Positions 1-9,798 of a DNA stretch of 64,000 nt are shown piece by piece (position 1 is the first letter of the stretch; every line of letters begins with the position of its first letter). The stretch spans positions 610,447-674,446 of the forward strand of contig NZ_GL872282.1 in NCBI RefSeq assembly GCF_000191065.1, in the 5' to 3' direction. Position numbers and translations under genes: made by a program. The notes below the pieces were generated by a model. That model worked only from the letters and a program-made list of their open reading frames with translations. It had not been told where the DNA came from and made no database searches. Origin of the DNA: Prevotella multiformis DSM 16608. GTDB taxonomy: Bacteria > Bacteroidota > Bacteroidia > Bacteroidales > Bacteroidaceae.

Positions 1-25
1 ACTGACCCATATTAATCACATTTAA

Positions 26-3000
26 ATGATAAACATGGTAAAAATTAAACTTTTATTATTGGCATTGCTATTTGCGGCAATACCTAATTTCCTTTGGGCG
101 TATACAAAGGACAAGGTTGTCACGTTTGAAGGACTCAGCTACAAAGTCCTGGAAGAAGATGGTCATGGCAAAGATCCTAAATTGATGTTTGTTGGCACAA
201 CGAAAACTGGACATGTGGATATTCCTGCTACAGTAAATGATGGTAGGGGAATAACTTTCAAGGTTACAGAGATTGGAGCAGAGGGTGATTATAACTGTAA
301 GAATGTTACGTCAGTTACAATGCCCGAATCAATAGTGAAGATTAATGATGGCAGTTTTTCTGATTCTAAAATTACGCGAATTGATATTCCTAAGAATGTA
401 GCTGAAATCCAAACAAATGCATGGATAAAGTTATCAAAAAATCCAGAGTGCCATGTTGCTTCAGAGAACCCTAAGTTTGAATCAGATGAAAATGGAGTAC
501 TCTACACAAAAGGTAAGACAGAGTTGCGCACAGTTCCTTATAACATTATGAGCAAGGTGGGCGGTGATACTTATACCGTAAATATAACTGTAAAGTATAT
601 AACCAAAGCTGCTTTTCGCGATTCTGAAAATCTGAAAAAAATTAAATTACCTACAACCTTAGAAAAAGTGGATGATTTCTGGCCTACTATTGCTTCAACA
701 TCTACGTTAGAGGCGTTTGTTATGGATGGTGTTGGTACAAATTACCAAGTAGTAGATGGAGTTCTTTTCACCAAGGGACCTAATAAATTGATTCGTTATC
801 CACACGCAAAGAATCAGGCAACATATACAGTTCCTGCAGGAGTTGCTGGAATTGCTGGTAATGGCTTTAGTGGAACTCCTTCCCTAACTGATATCAATTT
901 AAATGAAGTGACAAAAGTGGATGTCTCAGCTATTGCACACCTTCCAAACCTAAAGAAGATTACTCTTCCTAAGAATCTTAAGAAGGACGGATTAGTCCAG
1001 GGTGCTTTCGAGAACTGTCCTAAACTTGAGGCTTACGCTGTTGCACCTGGTAATCCCGATTTTTCTGCAGAAGATGGTGTTCTCTTCTCAGCTGATAAAA
1101 AAATACTTTATTTTTATCCGATTGGAAAGAAGGATAAGTCTTATACAATCCCTAATACGGTTGAGGAAATTGGAGATAAGGCATTTCAGGGCGCAAGTTG
1201 GATAACCTCTCTGGTGATTCCAACTAACGTCAAGAGAATCAAGGGTGAAGCTTTCCGTCAGAATTACAATCTTAGCTCAGTTGAATTCAAAGAACCATCC
1301 AACCTGACGAAACTTGAAAATTATGCATTCTGGACTTGCCCTAAACTGAAAGAGGTAACCTTGCCTTCTTCTATTGATAAAATAGGCAAATCGTTTGTCG
1401 ATTGTGATATTTTGGAGACGATTAATGTTCCAAATGGTTCGAAAATAGAAACTATTGAAGAAGATGCTTTTAAAACCAACAAAAATCTGAAGAACTTCAA
1501 TTTTAAAGGAACTTGCCCTCTGAAAACAATCAAGGCAAATGCATTCCAAGATCTTAAGAATTTTGAAACATTCAATTTCCCTAAAACGGTAACAAATATC
1601 GAACGCAACGCTTTCACTGGTTGTGCGAATATGAAGACCGTAAAATTCGATGAGAATGCTGATATTGAAAAAATTGGAGAAGGTGCTTTTGCTGACTGTG
1701 GTTTAACAACTATTAGTCTCCCTGAGAAGGTTAAAGAAATTGAAAAAGAGGCTTTCCTTAAGTGTAAGGCTCTTGAGGTAATCAATATTAAAAAATATAC
1801 CACCCGCATTGACCCAGAAGCATTTAAATACTGTGATAACCTCACAGATATTAATATAGATAAAGAAAATACAGTATACTCAAGTATAGATGGTTACTTG
1901 CTTTCTCCAGATAAGGAGACTCTTATTCTCTTCCCTCCAGGCAAAGCAAACAGCAAGTTCACCTTGCTCCCTCCATCTATTAAGAAGATTGGTGACAACT
2001 CTTTCTTAAATTGCGAGAAGCTGACTAACGTGACCATCCCTAACAAGGTGAAAGAAATTGGTCGACGTGCTTTCGGTCTCTGTAAGAACTTGAATACTAT
2101 CACTTTCCTCTGCGACGATATGATTGATCCAAGCAAGATTAATCAGGCACAAAATAACATGTCATTCGATGATGGTTCTCAGGCTGATGATATGTTTAAG
2201 AACATAACTATCAACGTTCGTAAGGAACTTTATGATCAATATGCCAACAATGAATTCTACAAGAAGTTCAAGGGTGGTATTAAAAAGTCATTCTTCGTAA
2301 ACGATGAGGAATACATTGCGATGTCTGATAAGAGTGTGAATATGCTCAAAACGAAGCGTGAGGATTATACCTTTGTACTTCCTACAGAAATCGAGCACGA
2401 GGGTAAGAAGTATGAAGTAAACTTGATTGGTGATTATGCTTTTGAAGGCGTAAACAATAAAATTAAGGAAGTTGTTGTTAAGAAGAATGTAGAGTACATC
2501 GGTGCTAAGGCTTTCGTTACAAACAAGGACAAGAATAACCTTCAAAGTACTGTTGAGAGTGTGTTCTTCATTGAGAGCGAACCTACTGCAAAGATGTTGA
2601 GTACTACTCGCTTTGAACTCGACGAAACAGGCACCAACTATAACGAGTTTGCACCTACAACTAAGGTATATGTAAAGAAGTCTGCACTTCCAATCTATAG
2701 AGAGAAATGGAATAAGAAGGTTTATGACCGTGCTATCCATAAATTCAAAGAGAGTGAATTCAACTTCATCAGTCAGATTGACTATAAGATTCCTGTTAAA
2801 AAGTTCATCACAAATAAGTACGGAACATTTGCTCGTGAGTTCGATACAGACTTCAGTGCTTACAAGGCAGAGAATAACAACACCGATGTTGCAGCTTTCG
2901 TTTCTAAGAGAACAGATATAAAGATTGGTAACGGTGACTATGGTATTTCTACATATCACGTAAGTATGACAAGTGTTGACGTTAACGGTGGTGTAAGAGG

Positions 3001-3463
3001 TCACTATGGTTATGTACCTGCTGAAACAGGCGTATTGCTGAAGGTTCTTGACAAAGAGGCTACACCAGCCGATTTCTTCTATACTATCGGTGAGAAGGAT
3101 GATGTAAAATATACCATAAATGGTAACGTCATGCGTGGTGTTACTGTAAATTCACGCAGTGTGTCACCTACTGAGGAAGGCGGTCCTGTTTATGTGATTA
3201 CAAAGAAAAAAGGTATCTTTGAAAAGCTTACACAAACGGTACAGTTCCCAATCCATAAGGCTTATGCTTCACTTGGAAATATACCTGCAGGAGCTAAGGT
3301 TATGTTCTCATTCTCTGACGATGACTCATCAACAACGGGTATCATGTCAGTTGATGCAGAGAAGCCTGCTGATAATGTTTACTATAACCTCAATGGCCAG
3401 CGTGTAACCACACCACAGCGTGGTATCTACATCCAGAACGGTCGCAAGGTAATTGTTAAATAA
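26..3463 (+). CDS. BspA-like leucine-rich repeat surface protein
   Basis: Secreted 1145-residue protein, probably for adhesion or surface binding. Residues ~5-25 form a hydrophobic signal peptide ending near WAYT. From about residue 60 to 850 there are many BspA/Treponema-type LRR units with the pattern I-x-x-x-A-F-x-x-C-x-x-L-x-x-V-x-I-P (for example EIEKEAFLKCKALEVI). The last ~80 residues end in a YYNLNGQRV...RGIYI...GRKVIVK tail seen on other exported proteins here. An alternative start lies at 35 (Met4). It is followed 13 bases later by a small WED-type protein, probably in one transcript. The gene is strikingly AT-rich with A/T-ending codons, unlike the GC-rich LRR genes elsewhere in the window, which suggests a separate origin. 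Family assignment is firm; the ligand is unknown. Confidence 0.9.
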   Translation: MINMVKIKLLLLALLFAAIPNFLWAYTKDKVVTFEGLSYKVLEEDGHGKDPKLMFVGTTKTGHVDIPATVNDGRGITFKVTEIGAEGDYNCKNVTSVTMPESIVKINDGSFSDSKITRIDIPKNVAEIQTNAWIKLSKNPECHVASENPKFESDENGVLYTKGKTELRTVPYNIMSKVGGDTYTVNITVKYITKAAFRDSENLKKIKLPTTLEKVDDFWPTIASTSTLEAFVMDGVGTNYQVVDGVLFTKGPNKLIRYPHAKNQATYTVPAGVAGIAGNGFSGTPSLTDINLNEVTKVDVSAIAHLPNLKKITLPKNLKKDGLVQGAFENCPKLEAYAVAPGNPDFSAEDGVLFSADKKILYFYPIGKKDKSYTIPNTVEEIGDKAFQGASWITSLVIPTNVKRIKGEAFRQNYNLSSVEFKEPSNLTKLENYAFWTCPKLKEVTLPSSIDKIGKSFVDCDILETINVPNGSKIETIEEDAFKTNKNLKNFNFKGTCPLKTIKANAFQDLKNFETFNFPKTVTNIERNAFTGCANMKTVKFDENADIEKIGEGAFADCGLTTISLPEKVKEIEKEAFLKCKALEVINIKKYTTRIDPEAFKYCDNLTDINIDKENTVYSSIDGYLLSPDKETLILFPPGKANSKFTLLPPSIKKIGDNSFLNCEKLTNVTIPNKVKEIGRRAFGLCKNLNTITFLCDDMIDPSKINQAQNNMSFDDGSQADDMFKNITINVRKELYDQYANNEFYKKFKGGIKKSFFVNDEEYIAMSDKSVNMLKTKREDYTFVLPTEIEHEGKKYEVNLIGDYAFEGVNNKIKEVVVKKNVEYIGAKAFVTNKDKNNLQSTVESVFFIESEPTAKMLSTTRFELDETGTNYNEFAPTTKVYVKKSALPIYREKWNKKVYDRAIHKFKESEFNFISQIDYKIPVKKFITNKYGTFAREFDTDFSAYKAENNNTDVAAFVSKRTDIKIGNGDYGISTYHVSMTSVDVNGGVRGHYGYVPAETGVLLKVLDKEATPADFFYTIGEKDDVKYTINGNVMRGVTVNSRSVSPTEEGGPVYVITKKKGIFEKLTQTVQFPIHKAYASLGNIPAGAKVMFSFSDDDSSTTGIMSVDAEKPADNVYYNLNGQRVTTPQRGIYIQNGRKVIVK

Positions 3464-3476
3464 CAACAAAGGAATT

Positions 3477-3668
3477 ATGGAAAAAAAGAAATATATTATC
3501 CCAGTAACAGAGGCTGTTCGCATGAAGAATGAACACCTCATGCTGACTGCCAGTCCTGGTGTAGGTGGAAACTACGATCCAAATGAAGAGATTGGAGCAA
3601 AGGAGAACAACATGTTTGACGAAGAGACTGCTAATGAGTGGTCAAAACATAGCGTTTGGGAAGATTAA
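3477..3668 (+). CDS. Small WED-terminated protein (63 aa), unknown function
   Basis: The ATG at 3477 is preceded by AAAGGA (3468-3473), which favours it over the in-frame upstream Met at 3453, a codon that would overlap the preceding gene. The 63-residue product begins MEKKKYIIPVTEAV and ends SVWED, with no signal peptide or membrane segment. It aligns with the small protein at 60378-60590: both have Y-x-x-P-x-x-E-x-V near the N-terminus, a central L-x-x-[AS]-S-PG-like stretch, an acidic or Gly-rich middle and a W-E-D C-terminus. It lies directly downstream of a large surface protein gene and upstream of a strong terminator. I recognise the type as a common short unannotated Prevotella protein but know no function. 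Confidence 0.75.
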   Translation: MEKKKYIIPVTEAVRMKNEHLMLTASPGVGGNYDPNEEIGAKENNMFDEETANEWSKHSVWED

Positions 3669-3692
3669 CCCATAGCTATATAATTAGAAATT

Positions 3693-3733
3693 ACGCGGAA
3701 CGATAGGGTCATCTATACGTTCCGCGTTTTTTA
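3693..3733 (+). terminator. Rho-independent terminator
   Basis: Perfect 10-bp stem ACGCGGAACG (3693-3702) / CGTTCCGCGT (3718-3727), followed by a T run. It closes the BspA-like gene and small WED protein unit. Confidence 0.92.
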
Positions 3734-4269
3734 TTATTGATGTCCGATTATTTGGAACCACCAAATAATTCGACGACAAATTTACAAGAAAATTTCGATT
3801 TCCCTGCTCCGTACCCATGCATTTATTATACAAAGACAATGGTCGTAGAAAAAAACTCCTCTCCAACTTGCTCACTTGTCAATAGTTATACCGGCTGCAA
3901 AGATAACTAAAGTTTCCGAAACCCGCAAGAAAAAAACAGAAATAGATGTGGATATGGCGTGCAAACGAACGCACGTTCCCACATCACACGCTTATTCCTT
4001 TTCTGTCATAGACGTATTATGTAATCATTCCGCAGTAACAAGGCTTTTTAATGCTCAGCTAAAGCTTCCCACTTAACAGGGACAAGTGTCATAAGTCATT
4101 GAAACAAAATGGGGAAGAAGAAATGCCAATTGTTTTTCTTTGTATATTTGCACGTGTGATCAATTGTTATGCAGAACATTGACATTTCTTCTGTGAATAC
4201 AGACATACAACAGATTTCAGACCTATCCAAGGTTCTGAGTGATAAAAGTGCCACGAACGACAGGATATT
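3734..4269. other. Gene-free AT-rich stretch
   Basis: No convincing gene. Short open frames here lack family features. A TATATTTGC box at 4143-4151 lies 17 bases before an ATG at 4169. That frame reads about 34 ordinary-looking residues before it enters the repeat element at 4270, so it could be the stump of an interrupted gene. Confidence 0.5.
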
Positions 4270-4874
4270 GGTCCCTTTTGGGAAAGTTTGTTCTTGGAAG
4301 GACTCTTTCAAAGTTTACCTGCAGGGTATGACCGTCCCAAAACGGATGGTCTTGCAAAGGAGGACAAACTGCAAGATAAAATGCAGAAAAGACAAATGGA
4401 TACGATGCCTGTCCGTCAGCCTGTCTTTCCGTCTTTTACACACAATTTATTTCCATATCATCGGTGTTTGTAAACATTTTTATGCAGCTCAAAGCTGACA
4501 CATGCTCTTCTGGCTTCTAAAAGATGCCTGATTGACCTGCAACAGGTGCTCCTTTAGCGTGTTACCAACGCCCTTTTGAAGTCCAATCAAGCACCTTTTG
4601 TAAACGGCTTAATAACCGACTGATTGACTGCTTGTCGCAAACCTGCTTTTTGTACGTATTCTTTTTATTTGCAGATGATTTGTTTGAGATTATGTAATGA
4701 CTTTTCAGAATCTTGTCTGTGTTTCCAACGTATTGAAATTGAAAAGGTCTTTGTATCGGAGGAGGAGGACAGAATGGACAGTTGACGGTCTTGGCCATGT
4801 TTTTGTTTAGGGAACCACCTCGGGTCTTCCGCTAAAGCTATACGGAAAGCATCCATGCGTTTAACGGAAGAACC
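4270..4874 (+). repeat. MITE-like ~600-bp dispersed repeat, copy A
   Basis: First of three related non-coding copies (others 20126-20729, same orientation, and 62223-62823, inverted). The right end carries CATCCATGCGTTTAACGGAAG (4850-4870), the reverse complement of the terminal inverted repeat seen in the other copies. The left end (from GGTCCC at 4270) is badly degenerate. Internal blocks such as CTTCTGGCTTCTAAAAG and ACGCCCTTTTGAAG are near-identical to copy B. Similarity to copy B runs on about 90 bases past the right end, to ~4962. Length and ends are estimated by alignment by eye. Confidence 0.8.
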
Positions 4875-5006
4875 ATTCGGGGGTCTTCAGGAATCTGGCG
4901 TGATGAGGTCTGTCCCGTGCGTTGACGACTTTGATGAAATACCACACAGAGGCAGGGAGCGGAGGTAAGCCCCTATAACGGAGGCAACGTCGGTGCGCGG
5001 AGGAGC

Positions 5007-5046
5007 AAAAAAAAGAGAGGGTGTGTCTGTTCCGACACACCCTCTC
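5007..5046 (-). terminator. Terminator of the large minus-strand operon
   Basis: A 13-bp stem, GAGAGGGTGTGTC (5015-5027) / GACACACCCTCTC (5034-5046), with an A tract at 5007-5014 that reads as a U tract on the minus strand. It lies 22 bases past the stop of the last operon gene. Confidence 0.94.
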
Positions 5047-5067
5047 GGGAAGTGAGGCATTCTCCGC

Positions 5068-6444
5068 CTATCGCTCTATTGCCTTGATGGTCTTTCCGTT
5101 CGACAGCCTGATGACGTTGACACCCTTTGCCGGTGCAGAGAGGCGGTTGCCATTCAAGTCATAACGTGCTGACTCGGAGACGTTGTAAAGCTGATCTGCG
5201 GTCTTGATATCCGATGTAGTAATATCGAGGACATCGTATCGGCTGCCCAAGACAACTTTCTTCTTCGTGATGGTCTCCTTGAATTTCGCAACCATCTCAG
5301 CAGGTACATAGATGGAGAGCTGCGTGCGAAAAGCTGTAAAGACAGACTCTCCGAACTCCGGGATACCCGTACCTGCGAAATGAACAACGGCCAGCTTCTT
5401 CGCACCGAAGAAAGCTTTCTTCTCGATACCGGAGACGGCTCCCTTGAAGTTGACGCTTACCAGGTCCGCACAACCCGCAAAGGCCTGCTCCTTAACGGAC
5501 AACCCAGAGGCAAGAGACGTTATATGCGTCAGGCCAGCGTAAGCAAACGCGCCCTCGCCTATGTTGGTAAGTCCTTCAGGCAGGACAAGCGTCTTCAGGT
5601 TCCCGGCATAGGCGCAGGCGTTCGCTTCGATATCGGCGATCTCGTCCGGGAACTGTATTGTCGTCGCCGTGCTGCCGGTAGGGTAAGCAACGAGAGAAGT
5701 CCGGTCCTTGTTATAGAGCACCCCCTCAACAGCAGCATAATCATCGCTTTCCTCCGATACAGAGAATGCCGTCACGGCCGTCTTGTAAAAGGCGTTCTCC
5801 CCTATATCCGCCAATGTCCGGGGGAACTCGGAAAGTGTGGAAAGGGCGGAGCAGCCCTCGAATGCGTGCGCCCCGATCTCTTCCAAAGCAGACGGGAACG
5901 CTGCCGACGCGAGCTTTTCGCACTGTGCGAAGGCGTAATCCCCAATGACTGTTACCGCCTCAGGGATGGCACATTCTGCCAGAGCCGTACAGCCCGTCAG
6001 AGCGGACTTGTCTATCTTCTTTGCCGAAGCAGGGAGCTGGATCTTCGTGAGCCGGGCGAGCTTATAGAACATATAAGGAGGTATGACATCCTCTTCCACA
6101 GGCTTATAATACTTGGTTGACAGACCTTGCTTTATCGCGCAATAGTTCTCTCCGCCTTCAACGACACGTACCTCCGAGAGGTCCAAAGAGGTCAGTCTGC
6201 CCTCCGTCTGATCGTCCTCCTTGAGTCCTTTGCCTGCCATCTGGCGCAGGAGAAGGATGTCGGTCCCGTCGATTTCGCCCGATACCTTCAAGTCGGTTAT
6301 CTGATACTTCCTGGCAGCAGGAATATGCTCTGCGAGCTTCCCAGCCACTGTTGTCACTGTCAATGACTCCTGGGCATGGACGGTGAAACACGCACATGCC
6401 AGTGCAATTACGGTCAATACTTTCTTTGATGTAAAGATCTTCAT
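5068..6444 (-). CDS. BspA-like LRR protein, operon-distal (458 aa)
   Basis: Exported protein with signal peptide MKIFTSKKVLTVIALACACF...HAQ. Residues ~130-400 hold BspA-type LRRs (EEIGAHAFEGCSALSTL, GEGAFAYAGLTHI). The C-terminus ends ARYDLNGNRL...KGVNVIRLSNGKTIKAIER, the same short tail type as the 1145-residue LRR protein. It is the last gene of the SusC/SusD-containing minus-strand operon, 54 bases after the preceding gene, and is closed by a strong terminator. The LRR family is clear. A role as a surface binding partner of the importer is inference from the operon. Confidence 0.88.
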   Translation of the reverse strand: MKIFTSKKVLTVIALACACFTVHAQESLTVTTVAGKLAEHIPAARKYQITDLKVSGEIDGTDILLLRQMAGKGLKEDDQTEGRLTSLDLSEVRVVEGGENYCAIKQGLSTKYYKPVEEDVIPPYMFYKLARLTKIQLPASAKKIDKSALTGCTALAECAIPEAVTVIGDYAFAQCEKLASAAFPSALEEIGAHAFEGCSALSTLSEFPRTLADIGENAFYKTAVTAFSVSEESDDYAAVEGVLYNKDRTSLVAYPTGSTATTIQFPDEIADIEANACAYAGNLKTLVLPEGLTNIGEGAFAYAGLTHITSLASGLSVKEQAFAGCADLVSVNFKGAVSGIEKKAFFGAKKLAVVHFAGTGIPEFGESVFTAFRTQLSIYVPAEMVAKFKETITKKKVVLGSRYDVLDITTSDIKTADQLYNVSESARYDLNGNRLSAPAKGVNVIRLSNGKTIKAIER

Positions 6445-6498
6445 TTGTTTCCGATTGTTTTTTATGTTTTTAAAACAGATGCCTCAGGATTCCAAGGA

Positions 6499-7413
6499 TC
6501 ACCTTTTCTCATAAGGAATAACGAATTTATAGCCACGGCCACGCAGTACGACGTCCTTCTCCCGGACCTCTTCAACGTACAAACGATGCGTCCCCTCTTT
6601 CAGTCCACTGCTACTGAACTCGTCTGGATAAAGCATTGAGAGCGAGACCGAGACGTACGTTCCGGCAACAGGGTTGACGACAGCCGGGGTAATCTTAACG
6701 ACCTTCCGTGAAGAATAAGGGCGCGCTCCGTTACAGAGCCAGACACCCACGCCGGGGCGGCGGACCGCCATCACCGTGTTCATCTGCGCATAGAGGCTGT
6801 GCGAAGTGGTGCCATACACTCCCACGCAAGCGGCTGTCCCCTCGCAACGTACCGTCACTTTCAACGTCTTCTCCTGCCTGTCCTGCGAGATGACCCGTAT
6901 CTTCGCCTCCCCTTCATAGTGTGCCTGGATCTCCAGGATATTGGTCTTCGCATTCCATTTGACGCTTATCACTTTATCAGGGTCGTCCACTTTCAGGTCG
7001 GCAATATCGCCCCCGCCATTCAGACTGACGAATCTGCTTTCATCCCGCGGGAAGAGTCTTACCTCCGACTGACTGATGCTGATTTCCGGAGCAACCACAT
7101 GGATGTCTATCCGCCGGCGCACATCGCCGGAGATGATGGTCGCATAGGTGTTTCCCTCCAGGATGCCGTTCACGCGCAGGGTGTCCTTGCTGACACTCAC
7201 TCCCGCTACTTTTGAATCGGCGACATAAGAGACATATTTCCCGGTACCGCCCGTCAGCAGGAACATACGTGTGGACAGTTTCGTGAGCGAGACTTCGTCC
7301 GGATTCTCTCCGCTAAGCTGTATGTCCTTCGCTTCCTGCTGATTGTCTTTGTCGCAGGCTGCAGGCAGGATGCTGCAAGCAAAGAGTAAGAAAAGATATA
7401 GCTTCTGTTTCAT
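6499..7413 (-). CDS. Lipoprotein with Ig-like/cadherin-like repeats, unknown function
   Basis: 304 residues with lipoprotein signal MKQKLYLFLLFACSILPAAC; the acidic DKDN after the Cys suggests surface export. Residues ~30-200 resemble BIG/BACON-like beta-sandwich repeats (KDIQLSGENPDEVSLTKL..., then ITISQSEVRLFPRDESRFVSL-like segments). The C-terminal ~100 residues (CVGVYGTTSHSLYAQMN...) are not recognised. Only 6 bases separate it from the upstream gene, so the two are surely co-transcribed. It may be an accessory binding lipoprotein; the substrate is unknown. Confidence 0.75.
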   Translation of the reverse strand: MKQKLYLFLLFACSILPAACDKDNQQEAKDIQLSGENPDEVSLTKLSTRMFLLTGGTGKYVSYVADSKVAGVSVSKDTLRVNGILEGNTYATIISGDVRRRIDIHVVAPEISISQSEVRLFPRDESRFVSLNGGGDIADLKVDDPDKVISVKWNAKTNILEIQAHYEGEAKIRVISQDRQEKTLKVTVRCEGTAACVGVYGTTSHSLYAQMNTVMAVRRPGVGVWLCNGARPYSSRKVVKITPAVVNPVAGTYVSVSLSMLYPDEFSSSGLKEGTHRLYVEEVREKDVVLRGRGYKFVIPYEKR

Positions 7414-7419
7414 AACGTC

Positions 7420-8580
7420 TTAATCTACCATCAGTTTATATTCAATCTCCCACTTCCGTCCGGGCGTTTCCACAATCTCAATCTGCAGAATATGCTGTCC
7501 CTTCGTTGCGAAGACAATCTTTCCGTCAACCGGCGTAACCGGCGTGCCGTCTACCTGATAAGCAATGGCCGCATTCGGATCAGCCAGGTCGTGATAATAA
7601 AGCGGCAGGCTTCGAGGACAGGTTCCAGCCTCTTTCACCCAATACAAATAAGGTATGCGTCCTTCTTCCTCAACGCCCATGTTCATGCTTTGCGTCTGCT
7701 GCGTGACAGCGTCAGAAGGTTTCGACTGCTCCGCCCCTTTGACACTCTTCACGCTGAACCTGTGAGAACTGCCGGGTTCGAGCCCCTCGACGATGAATGA
7801 CACAGCCTTGGTTGTGGCAACAGGCTGCCCGTCCACCAGCACCTGATACTGCACATCCGTATCGGCAACAGGCCTCCATGAGAGTTCCATCTCACGTTGC
7901 TGCGGATGCGCCGTGAGGTTAGAAGGAGCCTCCAGAGTGGCCGTCCCCGTTCCCTCCTTTGTCATTTTGAAGGAGATGTCATCGATGAGGACGAACCCGC
8001 CCGACTCTGCCGACTCATAGTCATTCTCAATATACAAGCCCACACCGGCACGGTTCACTCCCGCCGGCGCTTTGAATGTCATGGTCTTCTTCTGCCATTG
8101 ATCCGCAGACGTCCGGACCTTGTCTTTCTCGCGCGAATCCTTCTTTATGGATGTCAGGTCACGATACCAGTCCACCGTCACGGTGATGTTCGGACGTTTC
8201 AAAGAGCCTTTGTACCAGTAAGTAAGCTGGTATTCAGCACCCGGTTCCACCACGATGTGATAAGGATTGAAGTCCTTGTCGCGTGAGAAGAAAGAGCCCC
8301 CATTGGGATAGAGTTTTATGGCGTAAGTGCCGTCATGGGCATCTTTTGTCCTCGAGTAAGCCAATGAGGAATTGAAGTACCAATACTTCGGTTTGAGATA
8401 AGGGTCATAATAGTCAGGGGCTTTCCCCTCGTCTTCTTCCTCCTCATCGCCCGGCTGCTTCGTCTCAGGAGGATATTCTTCAAATCCTCCATTGGGTATC
8501 AGTTCGTGTCCTATCTGCCCTTCCGCCGTATAAGAGAAGGACAACAGGCAGAACAGAAAGAGATAGATTTTATTTGTCAT
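7420..8580 (-). CDS. Exported jelly-roll (CBM-like) and fibronectin III protein
   Basis: 386 residues with a signal peptide ending near TAEGQ. Residues ~25-205 look like a CBM4/CBM9-type jelly roll: ELIPNGGFEEYP start, DGTYAIKLYPNG, VEPGAEYQLTYWYKGS, and a closing VLIDDISFKM. Residues ~218-300 form a fibronectin type III domain (APSNLTAHPQQREMELSWRP ... YQVLVDGQPV ... GLEPGSSHRFSVKSV). The C-terminal ~85 residues are not recognised. An acidic linker (DEEEEDEG) lies near residue 48. It is 11 bases from the upstream gene in the operon. It may bind a ligand or glycan at the surface; no catalytic residues are evident. Confidence 0.78.
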   Translation of the reverse strand: MTNKIYLFLFCLLSFSYTAEGQIGHELIPNGGFEEYPPETKQPGDEEEEDEGKAPDYYDPYLKPKYWYFNSSLAYSRTKDAHDGTYAIKLYPNGGSFFSRDKDFNPYHIVVEPGAEYQLTYWYKGSLKRPNITVTVDWYRDLTSIKKDSREKDKVRTSADQWQKKTMTFKAPAGVNRAGVGLYIENDYESAESGGFVLIDDISFKMTKEGTGTATLEAPSNLTAHPQQREMELSWRPVADTDVQYQVLVDGQPVATTKAVSFIVEGLEPGSSHRFSVKSVKGAEQSKPSDAVTQQTQSMNMGVEEEGRIPYLYWVKEAGTCPRSLPLYYHDLADPNAAIAYQVDGTPVTPVDGKIVFATKGQHILQIEIVETPGRKWEIEYKLMVD

Positions 8581-8591
8581 AGGATACGTGT

Positions 8592-9788
8592 TTATTGATT
8601 AAACGGATTGATGTCTGCAAGCGTCAGACCATAGTGCCTGCCGATAGCGGAAGCTATATTGCGCAGCGACCCCCCGGTCGTCTCCGGTGCCAGAAGCCGC
8701 TGCTTATCCCAGAGCCCGTCCCCTGCCGTGAGCTGACTGATATATTGTCTCACCTCTTCATAACCGAGGTGTGGCTTGCCGGAAGACTGTACGGTGAACT
8801 GCAGACCATATACCGCTCCGCAGCCACGGGACAGGAACACAAGGGCGTTCCGGGCGTCTTCATCGAGATTGACACGGGTGATTTCACCCACAAGGAACGT
8901 CATGGCCTGTACGGCGGCGACCTTTGACAACTCGCTTCTAATCAGCCGTAACTGCTCATGTACATCGTCATAACGATACTCCGTGAGCGACTGCCGCCCT
9001 CGTGCAAAGGCGTTATAGATCCTGATGCGGCTCTCGCGCAGCACAGGCAGGCCGCTTGTCTGGATCACAGGCAGCCAATACTGATAGTAGCCATAAGCCA
9101 GGTCCCAATGGTGTTCAAGCTCCGTGTAATTGCGGCCAGGCAGCAGTTTCGTCTGCTCATGGTCGTGCCGCAGACGGCCGTCATTATACAAGCTGTCATT
9201 GAGATGCACGTTCAGCACCTTGTCAAGGTACACGCCTCCCCATACGATACCATTAAACAGTTCTGCCACGACAAGCCCTTTCTCGTTGACAAAGGCGATG
9301 TTGACATCACCGATGTTCGTACCCACATAGCCTGCCACTCCCCGTTCCGCACGATGGTTGCGGGCCGTCCCGGGACTGGGCTGGGACAGACCGCTCAACC
9401 GGCCCGTAGTGGTGAAGATGTCGTCAATATCGGCCAGGATGTGTCTGCGGTCGGCCCTGTGCAAAGGGGAGGCTGCAATCTCCTCTATGGGTTTCAAGCC
9501 GAACTCGCCATTGCGGAAATAGTCCTGTACCTTCGCCATGTTGGCCGGATACATGATGGCGGCAATCTTCAAGTAGCTGTTATAGATATAGTCCATGGGG
9601 TCGCGCAACAAGCTGCACTCCAGGTAATCGACGCTGCTTGCCCCATTGCGTTTAAACTGATAGACAGGATCAGGGACGGTCGGTTCACGATAAGCCGACT
9701 CCACCGTCTCCCCCTCCCATTGGCTGCATGCGGAGAATGCCAGCGGCAGTAAGAACACTAAAAGATATTGGATTGACTTCTTTCTCAT
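8592..9788 (-). CDS. DUF4856/imelysin-like lipoprotein
   Basis: 398 residues from ATG at 9788, chosen because an ATG at 9821 would overlap the preceding gene and lies before the natural lipoprotein signal MRKKSIQYLLVFLLPLAFSAC. The YQFKRNGASSVDYLECSLL segment and the later ELEHHWDLAYGYYQYWL motif match what I recall of DUF4856 proteins, which resemble imelysins (M75-like, iron-regulated proteins whose true peptidase activity is doubtful). Predicted all-helical. In an operon led by a FecA-like receptor this points to iron or metal-complex handling, but that is inference. It lies 10 bases after the upstream stop. Confidence 0.7.
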   Translation of the reverse strand: MRKKSIQYLLVFLLPLAFSACSQWEGETVESAYREPTVPDPVYQFKRNGASSVDYLECSLLRDPMDYIYNSYLKIAAIMYPANMAKVQDYFRNGEFGLKPIEEIAASPLHRADRRHILADIDDIFTTTGRLSGLSQPSPGTARNHRAERGVAGYVGTNIGDVNIAFVNEKGLVVAELFNGIVWGGVYLDKVLNVHLNDSLYNDGRLRHDHEQTKLLPGRNYTELEHHWDLAYGYYQYWLPVIQTSGLPVLRESRIRIYNAFARGRQSLTEYRYDDVHEQLRLIRSELSKVAAVQAMTFLVGEITRVNLDEDARNALVFLSRGCGAVYGLQFTVQSSGKPHLGYEEVRQYISQLTAGDGLWDKQRLLAPETTGGSLRNIASAIGRHYGLTLADINPFNQ

Positions 9789-9798
9789 CTTTTCTCTA

